A DNA stretch of 64,000 bases, from NCBI RefSeq assembly GCF_032854445.1, contig NC_088302.1, positions 39,004,191 to 39,068,190 of the forward strand, in the 5' to 3' direction. The stretch's first letter is position 1, and each line of letters starts with the position of its first letter. The notes below the pieces were generated by a model. That model made no database searches and had not been told where the DNA came from. It saw nothing but the letters and a program-made list of their open reading frames with translations. Source of the stretch: Liolophura sinensis. Lineage: Eukaryota > Mollusca > Polyplacophora > Chitonida > Chitonidae. Of this stretch, positions 23,598 to 33,349 are shown one piece after another. The position numbers were made by a program, and so were the translations under genes.

Positions 23598-25547
23598 CCC
23601 TAATATGTATTATACACCCTGCCCTCAACTCTGATATGTATTATACACCCTGCCCTCAACCCTGATATGTATTATACACTCTGCCCTCAGCCCTGATATG
23701 TATTATACACCCTGCCCTCAACCCTGATATGTATTATACACCCTGCCCTCAACCCTGATATGTATTATACACCCTGCCCTCAACCCTGATATGTATTATA
23801 CACCCTGCCCTCAACCCTGATATGTATTATACACCCTGCCCTCAACCCTGATATGTATTATACACCCTGCCTTCAACCCTGATATGTATTATACACCTTG
23901 CCCTCAACCCTGATATGTATTATACACCCTGCCCTCAACCCTGATATGTATTATACACCCTGCCCTCAACCCTGATATGTATTATACACCCTGCCCTCAA
24001 CCCTGATATGTATTATACACCCTGCCCTCAACCCTGATATGTATTATACACCCTGCCCTCAACCCTGATATGTATTATACACTCTGCCCTCAGCCCTGAT
24101 ATGTATTATACACCCTGCCCTCAACCCTGATATGTATTATACGCCCTGCCCTCAACCCTGATATGTATTATACACTCTGCCCTCAGCCCTGATATGTATT
24201 ATACACCTTGCCCTCAAACCTGATATGTATTATACACTCTGCCTTCAGCCCTGATATGTATTATACACCCTGCCCTCAACCCTGATATGTATTATACGCC
24301 CTGCCCTCAACCCTGATATGTATTATACGCCTTGCCCTCAAACCTGATATGTATTATACACCCTGCCCTCAACCCTGATATGTATTATACGCCCTGCCCT
24401 CAACCCTGATATGTATTATACACTCTGCCCTCAGCCCTGATATGTATTATACACCTTGCCCTCAAACCTGATATGTATTATACACTCTGCCTTCAGCCCT
24501 AACATGTATTATACACCCTGCCCTCAACCCTGATATGTATTATACACCCTGCCCTCAACCCTGATATGTATTATACACTCTGCCCTCAGCCCTGATATGT
24601 ATTATACACCCTGCCCTCAACCCTGATATGTATTATACGCCCTGCCCTCAACCCTGATATGTATTATACGCCCTGCCCTCAACCCTGATATGTATTATAC
24701 ACTCTGCCCTCAGCCCTGATATGTATTATACACCCTGCCCTCAACCCTGATATGTATTATACACCCTGCCCTCAACCCTGATATGTATTATACACCCTGC
24801 CCTCAACCCTGATATGTATTATACACCCTGCCCTCAACCCTGATATGTATTATACACCCTGCCCTCAACCCTGATATGTATTATACACTCTGCCCTCAGC
24901 CCTGATATGTATTATACACCCTGCCCTCAACCCTGATATGTATTATACACCCTGCCCTCAGCCCTGATATGTATTATACACTCTGCCCTCAGCCCTGATA
25001 TGTATTATACACCCTGCCCTCAACCCTGATATGTATTATACACCCTGCCCTCAAACCTGATATGTATTATACACCCTGCCCTCAACCCTGATATGTATTA
25101 TACACCCTGCCCTCAACCCTGATATGTATTATACACCCTGCCCTCAACCCTGATATGTATTATACATCCTGCCCTCAACCCTGATATGTATTATACACCT
25201 TGCCCTCAACCCTGATATGTATTATACATCCTGCCCTCAACCCTGATATGTATTATACACTCTGCCTTCAGCCCTAACATGTATTATACACCCTGTCCTC
25301 AGCCCTAATTTGTATTATACACCCTGCCCTCAGCCCTAATATGTATTATACACCCTGCCCTCAGCCCTAATATGTATTATACACTCTGCCTTCAGCCCTG
25401 ATATGTATTATACACCCTGCCCTCAGCCCTGATATGTATTATACACCCTGCCCTCAACCCTGATATGTATTATACACCCTGCCCTCAACCCTGATATGTA
25501 TTATACACTTTGCCTTCAGTCCTGATATGATATGTATCTGCCCTCAG
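23598..25547. repeat. 31-bp minisatellite, 62 units in perfect register
   Basis: Unit: CCCTGATATGTATTATACAC followed by CCTGCCCTCAA. Unit 1 starts at 23598 and unit 62 at 25489, exactly 61 x 31 apart, so there is no net insertion or deletion in 1.9 kb. A broken partial unit ends at about 25547. By eye, variants fall at unit positions 1, 2, 5, 7, 8, 19-22, 25, 27 and 31. Positions 9-18 (TGTATTATAC) are unchanged in all 62 units. Units 18-21 and 26-29 repeat the same variant order, a 248-bp (8-unit) offset. CCCTAAT/CCCTAAC-type units cluster at the edges. No gene is implied. Confidence 0.97.
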
Positions 25548-25985
25548 ATAGCCCATCTCTTGCAGATCTATCAGGTATGAAGCTGTTATTGACATATTTT
25601 CAGATTTTAATTAAATCTTGTCAATTTCATCAAGCTGTCCTGACAAGTAAATTATTCAGCCGAAGAAAAAAAATGTTATTTCATTAAATGAACCGAGTTG
25701 AAATACCTCTGAGGCTGAGTGAGTTATAAGTGGAGGTTGAGAGAAAGGAGTTCTCGGCAGCAGGTCATTACATTGTACAAGCTGACAGATGAAGTATGTG
25801 TAATCAAGACTTTGACAAATGGCAGGACTTCTGATCTGCTTCAGTAAACATAAATGCACAGGCTGCATGCATGTGTGAAGGAACGTTTGAAAATGATCCT
25901 GGAAATGAAATCCCACGCAAGACGAAGAAAAGACCCTCACAGTATTCAGGCATGAAGGTTACTCAGGTGCAGAAAGCTCACATTG
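25548..25985. other. Unique DNA, no gene seen
   Basis: No gene or repeat that I can support. The 94-codon minus frame at 25656-25940 is unrecognised. Confidence 0.6.
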
Positions 25986-26250
25986 AGATTTATTTATCTA
26001 GTTGATTTCTTCAATACCGTGCTCAAGAATATTTCAGGGTAACCAGAAATGGTGGGTCGAAATGGGGCAGTGAACAGGGGAAACCCACAACCATCCGCGA
26101 AGTTGCTGACAGAGCTTCTTATGTATGACCGGAGAGGAAACCAGTATGACTGAGCTAGACTTGAACTCACATCGACCACATTTGTGAGGGGCTCCCGAGT
26201 CACTGTGCTGTGTATGCTAGCCACAATGCTAGCCACCATGTTACGAAGGC
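25986..26250 (-). mobile_element. Near-complete SINE (family B)
   Basis: On the minus strand it runs from the tRNA-like head to the tail. The head has ATGGTGGCTAGCAT, with TGGCTAGCAT present twice, a small internal duplication. B-box-like GTGAGTTCAAGTCTAGCTC follows. The body has GGATGGTTGTGGGTTTCCCC and TGAAATATTCTTGAGCACGG, and the remnant tail is AGATAAATAAAT. The frame at 25994-26254 is read-through of the SINE; its VASIVASI repeat comes from the head duplication. Confidence 0.85.
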
Positions 26251-28217
26251 CCACGTATTCTAAGAGTCACAAATCATGAAGGTATGAAGCTTGATTGCCA
26301 TGAATGCATTCAGTGTGTATGAAAACATTTCAACATTTCTAGACATTCAATTTATGCCATGATTTTTTGGTTTGCTTATTTTCCCCCTATATCTTTTTGT
26401 GAATCGCTAATCACATTTTTGCTAATGCTCACCTTTTACATATGCATAATTAAATTGTCCAATCATACCTGTCCACGACTAACAGGTGTGTTCATTTACA
26501 CCATTTGTAATTCACACATTTTATGGGATTCCTGTTACTATGATTAAGGCAAAATAACATTATAATATATGACACCTCCTAAAAGGTGAGTCAATTTGAT
26601 CACCAGTGATAATTAATACAACACTCCTGTCTCAGTTACCTGTAGTTGATTTAACCAAGGACCAATTTCTTAAATACTGACACAGCCTTCGATCACTGAA
26701 TGAAGCCACAGTGGAGGATCTGTCAGATCTCTGAGATAAGGACAGACGGCTATTAGGGCCACTCAGGCTTGCTTAATCAGTCTGCAGGCTTCTCAGGCAG
26801 GACAGATCATGTGGGGACAGCCAGCGCATACCAAAGAGAGTCTTAGACAGCATTGCACCATCAACTCACACAAGCTATGTAGGCATCTCGGAGGCTAGGC
26901 TATTGATCTTCGCTGGAAATTGCGAGTTTCCGGCTACATCTAACGAACATTTAACAGGGCAATGAAACTAATTTACATTGTCACGGTAGAACTGTCTGAA
27001 CATTGAGCATATTGCTGGTGACAAGATGGACGGCGTATTGGGTGGAATAAGCTCTGTTTTGTTCTAGACAATCAGATGTCGCTTCTTTTTTTCCTTTCAG
27101 CCTTTTCCCAATTGTCTTGTTTAGTATGTCCTAACTATGACCAGTTTCCAGACACCACTAACCATCATTCTACACGTTGCATGAAGCAGCTGACCTACAT
27201 ACACATCGAAAAGCACAGCCATTTCCTTACGACCACGACACAGAAGGCCTACACCCTCAATATTACTCTTATCAAAGACAACCTAAGCCATAATGCCAGT
27301 CAGCAAACTGTCAAGAACAGCCGCTTCCATCGGATTAACCTTGCCATATTAGAAAGCGGTCTGTGGGGTGGAATGAGCTGGGGGTTGCAGATAAAGAGAG
27401 AACAGCAGTAAACCAATGCGATCATTAAACACTGAAATGGTTCAGAATGTTTCGCACAAAATGGCGCTTGGTATGTTGCCGGCTTGACAATTTAAACCTA
27501 TCAACAAAGGAATTAACTGAGGACACACACTAATTGAAGCTGTCAGACGGTGATAGATTAGTGATAGGCACAAGTGGGCGTATGGTCGGACTTAGTGATG
27601 CAGGGTATTTCTGTATGATATCCCCGTTGGGAATGTTTCATACACGCACCCTGATACACAAATATAAAATTCTGCTACAGGTAAACTCATATACTTCCTC
27701 ATACAACAGTAACTATGCAGGCAAATGAACTTCCAGCAGCTTCTCTCAATACCCAAGGCTTCTCTGTTGTAATAACTGATAATAAATGCCCCTCAATATT
27801 CCACTTGTAAAATCCACAGCGTTCAAATATAAAAGGAATGAGGGAAGGAAAGTTACATACATCATACAAAACCTCAATAAACCATGCAAGAAGACACCAG
27901 AACCCATGAGCTTTAAAAGGGTCTCGTTATATATCGTGCAGTGCCAGAGCAAACCTGTAATACTGAACCTAATTTCTGTAAATCGGATCAGAGCAGTGCA
28001 GTGGTGTGTGTCCGGCAATGTTTGTGTCCCCAAGAATGAAATTCTCACATTTCCCCTCCCAAGAAAATTGAGCCAGACTGAATTTAGCGACTCGGTCACA
28101 TTACCCACAATAAACTTTTTTTTTATCTCGGCTGACTGAATCACTGGAAATGCAACCATTTTGTATCATGCAGCAAAGGCAGGCGAGGAAAAAACACTAA
28201 AATTTTATTGTAAAAAA

Positions 28218-28257
<40 letters not shown>

Positions 28258-31200
28258 TAATATATATATATATAATTTGACCAGTATTTCGTGAACTACA
28301 TGTAAGTAGGGCATGTGCTTCACAATAACGATGCTCTAGGCAAATTTACATATTACTCATATAGAAGAAACCTGACGAAGTTGCTAAAACAGCACACATT
28401 CGTATGCTCTAAAATTGGAACTACTCTGTTAAATCAGTGACAATTTTCACCACCTCAGAAATGCCGTCAAAGGACTCTGTCTGCTTCGCTTCCAGACCTC
28501 AAAAAATGACAGCATTTTGTCACGTATATTCCACAAACTTCCACACTCAATTAAACTGCACCAGAATCAGTGGAAGATTTGTACAACTGAAAAAGCTGCT
28601 TGTGGTCTTTTGCATGAACTCATTTGATAGTTTGGTCGGCGACAACCATCATCATGTTCACCTTGAATCTTAATTCTTGTCTTATATGTTCATTACGACA
28701 TCCCTTTCCTTTCAGCATGTATATACTGCATGTAATTAGATAGACCATCAGTTCTTTACAAACACTAGGACTTCTCGATAATGGCATGTTTTGATTTATC
28801 AGTCGTAAGCCATATGTCATTCAGTTCAGAAAAAAGTCCTGTATGTTTTATTCTGAATATGGTGAGAATAGAGAATAGAGTATGCAACCTACTCAGTGTA
28901 GGGCATACACAGCTAACTGTGAACACAAGCTTTATATATTACATGAACATGTATCTTGTATACGCTCTCCGGCAGGAATCCCAAAGTCCACATGAAAAAT
29001 AGATCTCAAACTCTAGCCTAAATCATCCATCAAAAAAGAAAAGACTTCAAATATTATGGCAAACAAAAAGACTGTATTGCTTGTCCATCATCCTATTTAG
29101 CCTTTTAGCACCTTTGTGCAAGACAACATAAACACAGCCGACAGCACTAAAATCAATCTTTGTAAATATTAACCGAAAAAGTGGCGTCACACATATGGAG
29201 CTAAGTGGGAACTCCCCATTCATGTTAAGCTTCACTCTGGCTGTTCCATACCCAAGCACAAGATAGGCAATTCTCGCCTCATCCCGAATTTGTGTTGTTA
29301 TAGCCAATGGCAGAGCCTCTAGGCACTCGGCAAAGTTATTACAGGGCTAGGAAATCAAAACACCTTGAATGGTGAAGCAGTTTTTGCGACGGACAAAGCG
29401 ACAATGAAGCTGGAGACTCGTGGATATTGATTGGCTGCTGATATCGACAGGTTGCGGATACGATGTGTATGCTTAAGTAACAGGCTCAGTTTGTTTTCAA
29501 GATTGGAGCTGCCAGCTTTGAAGACTCCCACACTGTGTTACACTCTTCAGAACGCAGCTTACACCTTCTTAGATTCTCACTGAGGAATTCTTGCCAAACT
29601 ATTGCAGCGGAGACACCTTGATTCTCTGCCTCAGGCGGACAAATTGATTTGTCCTATATCTATAAAAATTCATCCATTTTTTTTTTCAGTGGGGGTCACC
29701 AAGTGATTTTTTTTGCCCTCAGCAGAGACAGTGTACGCCAACTAGATGCTATAGGACTGTGGTACATACATGTACACCCTTCTCTTCACGGAGGATATGT
29801 CAGCCTATAGCTGTACATGTAACTGAATTACTGTGCGGCCCACAGGTTCCAATCAATTCAGTGGACTACGTGAATGTTATAGGCTTGGAAGGCAACTTTA
29901 TACAGTTGCCAGTGACCGTGGTCAACAGAGGCTTTCCATATGCCAGAGCTTGACAGGATTGCTATTGATTACCAGTAAACCAGTCCACACCTAGAAGAGG
30001 GAGTTATTACCATGGGTCAGTGCTAAACACTGTAGTGGATTCAAACTTACTGATGAAATTGCTGTTCACACAATTTGGACAGCTGAGAGCCTCAGACTCA
30101 CTAGCTCGGCCATGTAGGACAGAGCCACTCACACATGTTCTAGCAGCTCTGCCAGGTAAGACTATTTCTTCTTCAACACATGTATTGTATAGGACACTTC
30201 TTAAAATCAACTGGTTTTGAGTTTTGACTGACCAAGCTCATCGTGTGCTATGACACATGACACATGATCATAGACATTTTCTCTTTTTCAGTGCCTCCTT
30301 TTTTTGACCATACTAGTACTCAATTTTCAAACTGCCCTGAAGTTTATTTTTTGCCATGTCACTGCTTTTTTTTTCTCTTCTCACTGAAATTTTTTCCTCA
30401 GAATAAACCTGTAATAAAACTTTCACTTCTCACAAATGTAGTGACTGACCATCCTGAAAACTCAGGGTACAGATTTAAAAAATACCTCAACCATTTTGAA
30501 AATTCTGTGTAGGGATGAAAAGAAAATGTTGAAAACTCAACCAATTTTTAAAAGAGAAGACAATGTCCTAATGTATATGTCCATCTTTAAAGCATCCCAT
30601 GTAAAGTTTTTGTGACTTTGCACAACCAAGATATCACTGTTGAAAGTAATCAAAGTCAAGAACACTAAAACAATCACAACCACTTCTATCATACCAATTT
30701 TAACCAATCACGTCCAAGATATCTTTATATTCGTAAATGACAGCTTTTCCACTGACATTACCCCAAACACTATTTTGCATGTTACCCATATGTACTTGGG
30801 GAGTCCAGTAGATACAACATCATGTTTCCAATTGCTCTAATGTGGCGCATCCAATAGCTTTGTAAGAATTCCAGATTAAAATCTGATTTATGAATTACCA
30901 TGCAGGTGTGTCAAAAAAAAAAAATGCCTGTGGCTGCTTAGGTTAGTTTCTAGCCCTCTTCAAAAAGTTAAATTATTTAATTGTATCTTTTTAAGAATAT
31001 GCTGAACACTCCATGCAGGAATCTAAACATGTGCAGCATACTGAATTAAGAATTTAAAGATTCTGTTAACCCTGCTGAAAACTCCACCTATGAACATGCA
31101 TCAGTCCACACAAGCAACATTTCACCTACTAGCTGGCCAGTTAAAGAGCAGTTATCTTCTATAATAGTTTTATCTATGGGATCACAATGGGACACATTGC

Positions 31201-31892
31201 TGACTAGGTCAACTACATGTAACCCCTGTCAATTAGTACTGATTATCACTATAACTCTTCTTAACCTGATGAGATTAATTGCCATCAAGCTGTACTCTTC
31301 CAATATTCCACACATGTACCCTTTTAATACAACAGCTGAGCCATCAAAATTTCATGCCTACATCTCTGAATTTGACTACACAACTGAACATCAATCCAAA
31401 AATGGCAAGACACAGAAAAATGATGAACAAATGCATTAATTAGGAGAATTCACTAGTGTATACGAATCTGATTATACATTCTTTGAACATCCACATGGTT
31501 ACATAATTTTCAGTTAAAAAACGTCTAGATATAAAGAATGACACATAACAGAATTGATTTTGGAGAATTCACAAAGAATCTCATTTCCGTTTCTTGAACA
31601 TATGCTGGATTTGTGCTTCATAATTACTGTATAATCTCCTATATACTTGACGGTTAAATACTAGCTCGATACATTTAAGTGATGATCTACTGGTACAACC
31701 AATCATCTTTTGCCCAATGGTGAGCTTAATTTCTTCCCAATGGTTGGTGACTCAGGTCCAAGCTGGACTGATTGTTGTTTTAACTGGTGTAATACTGAGT
31801 AGTCAGTTTCCAGTATGATCACTAACTGTCTTCACACCTAAAGCTTTTACCTTGAGACATCCTTTTGCATATTTTATTTTCACACATTTAGG
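26251..31892. other. Largely unique DNA, no gene seen
   Basis: The longest repeat-poor stretch in the window. The longest frames are 137 codons (27746-28159, minus) and 117 codons (27786-28139, plus), which overlap head-on and match nothing I recognise. With about 7,000 stops expected over six frames at this composition, a few ORFs this long arise by chance. CAGGTAAGA at about 30151-30160 fits a splice donor but has no exon I can support before it. Confidence 0.6.
28223..28275. repeat. (TA)n microsatellite
   Basis: Nearly uninterrupted TA dinucleotides broken once by TAATTAATAA at 28251-28260. Confidence 0.95.
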
Positions 31893-32032
31893 AACCTCCA
31901 TGGCCCAGTGCTCAGCATTTAAGTACAGCATAATGGCCCAGGGGCCTGTGGCCAATGCGATCACAATCAGTTCAGCCCATGCTGGCTTCCTCTCCAGTCC
32001 TAAATGGGACGGTTTGTCAGCAACCAACAGCC
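31893..32032 (+). mobile_element. SINE (family B) front part
   Basis: Landmarks are CTCCATGGCCCAGTGCTCAG, TGTGGCCAATGCGATCACA, CAGCCCATGCTGGCTTCC and GGACGGTTTGTCAGCAACC. The 3' half after CAGCAACC does not match other copies. The minus frame at 31803-32183 and the plus frames here are repeat read-through. Confidence 0.65.
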
Positions 32033-32201
32033 TTGTCGGGGTCCGCACTACTAGTGTTTTACCACTTCCGGTGGCCTGATGTCCATAAAGGTCATGATAA
32101 TAGGGAAAAAAACAGAAAAAAAATGGAAAGGAATGTACTGGATTTGAACCATGGACTGCCAGGCATAATTTACAATTGGCCAAGTACTGAAGAGAATATG
32201 G

Positions 32202-32555
32202 AAGAATATAGAGTGAGTGAGTGCTTGGTGTTTAACGTCGTACTCAACAATTTTTCAGTCATATGACGACGAAGGAATCATTAGGGTGCATGTACGTGTA
32301 ATGTGCCTCCTTGTTGCAGGACAGATTTCCACCGCTCTTTTATTTAGTGCTGCTTCACTGAGACGACTTACCAAAGGTAAGTAAGCCGCCCCGTCTGAGC
32401 CATTATACTGATACGGGTCAACCAGTCATTGCACTATCCCCTTCATGCTGAACGCCAAGCGAGGAAGTTACAACTTCCTCTTTTAAAGTCTTAGGTGTGA
32501 CTCGATCAAGGATTGATCCTGGATCTACCAACTGTGCTATCCGGTAAGAATATAG
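32202..32555 (-). mobile_element. SINE (family A), copy 3 with 10-bp TSD and head deletion
   Basis: The target-site duplication AAGAATATAG is at 32202-32211 and 32546-32555; the SINE is 32212-32545, minus strand. It matches copy 2 closely. In the tRNA-like head, about 24 bases are missing between two TACC tetramers (GGATCTACC joined directly to AACTGTGC), which removes the span between A and B boxes. In copy 2 that span is flanked by the same TACC repeats, so a slippage or microhomology deletion explains it. The Pol III promoter spacing of this copy is therefore broken. Confidence 0.93.
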
Positions 32556-32589
32556 AAGAGTAGCAATAGAGAATAGGCGGCTAATAGAT

Positions 32590-32710
32590 AGAAAGAATAC
32601 ATTGTTGCAAAGTTGGTGTCTCAGAGCAAAGGCAGAAAGAATACATTGTTGTAAAGTTGGTGCCTCAGAGCAAAGGCAGAAAGAATACATTGTTGCAAAG
32701 CTGATGCCCC
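32590..32710. repeat. 44-bp tandem, about 2.75 units
   Basis: Units start AGAAAGAATACATTGTTGCA and include TCAGAGCAAAGGC, at 32590, 32634 and 32678. Copy 1 of the host element has this segment only once, so the amplification happened in copy 2 after the copies separated. Confidence 0.9.
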
Positions 32711-33248
32711 TTCTCACAGTAAACTGCAGTGAATGGTTTCATTCAGTGTAGCACGAAGCCCTCGTGTTATTTACATAGTATGGTTTTGTAAAATTTTTGG
32801 TCATAACATGAAAACAACACAAAGCACAAATTCTTGCAGATTTGTAATGCTAACATCAGTCAAGGAACACCAGATAGTGTGTTTAACTATTTTAAACAGC
32901 TTAAAAAATTGACCTACCTTAGAGCCAAGTTCATTAGTCAGTTTTGGCCTTACTTGCATACCACACTAAAAGTTTTTTACAATATGGGTAGGGCAATCCA
33001 ACTAAAAACTGTAAAGAAAAAGTTTATCTCAAAAGGTTAAGCCAATTTGAAGAAGAAGAAGATGGTTTTTAGCTAATCAATAAAATTCAAAATGGCTGCT
33101 AAATCATGTGACTTGTAAAACAGCACAACACTGTAAAAATTGCTTCATATTTTCCTCATTAAGAGTCCAGAGTTTGGTTTTTCTACCTTTACTAGTTTTC
33201 GAGATATTTCAATTTTACAAGCTGCCTAAGAATAATAATAACAATCCA

Positions 33249-33312
33249 AACGGGTGGGCGTGTGAGGGGTGGGTTGTTGTGTGTGAGGGTGGGGGTGGGG
33301 GTGGAGGTGGGG
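33249..33312 (+). repeat. G-rich tract with G-quadruplex potential
   Basis: Two successive clusters each hold four or more G runs of three or more: GGGTGGGCGTGTGAGGGGTG around 33252-33273, and GGGTGGGGGTGGGGGTGG at 33287-33312. They separate the end of the 0.7-kb element from the start of the 56-bp array. Confidence 0.85.
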
Positions 33313-33349
33313 TGCAACGAGGATATAATCAGGATAATACAGAAGTGGC

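Larger units (their letters stand above)
32132..33250 (-). mobile_element. 0.7-kb interspersed element, copy 2 (inverted, split by a SINE)
   Basis: The reverse complement matches copy 1 at 20270-20995 from the ATT repeat (33225-33245) through CAACAATGTATTCTTTC to CTTCAGTACTTGGCCAA (about 32175-32195) and CAAATCCAGTACATTC (about 32135-32150). A family-A SINE with its own target-site duplication sits inside it at 32202-32555. The segment ending in ATTCTTTC has been amplified into three 44-bp units. With the SINE removed, the length is close to copy 1. Confidence 0.8.

Noticed and set aside
25994-26254. 86-codon minus ORF with VASIVASI repeat
   Set aside because: It is a family-B SINE read in one frame; the repeat is the duplicated head motif.
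27746-28159. Overlapping 137-codon (minus) and 117-codon (plus) ORFs
   Set aside because: Neither resembles a known family, and both being open points to low stop density rather than coding.
30110-30165. Possible exon ending at CAGGTAAGA
   Set aside because: A single donor-like site with no matching acceptor, no recognisable peptide and no conservation data.
31803-32266. 126-codon minus ORF and two plus ORFs
   Set aside because: They run through SINE and 0.7-kb element sequence; the protein similarity is to other repeats only.
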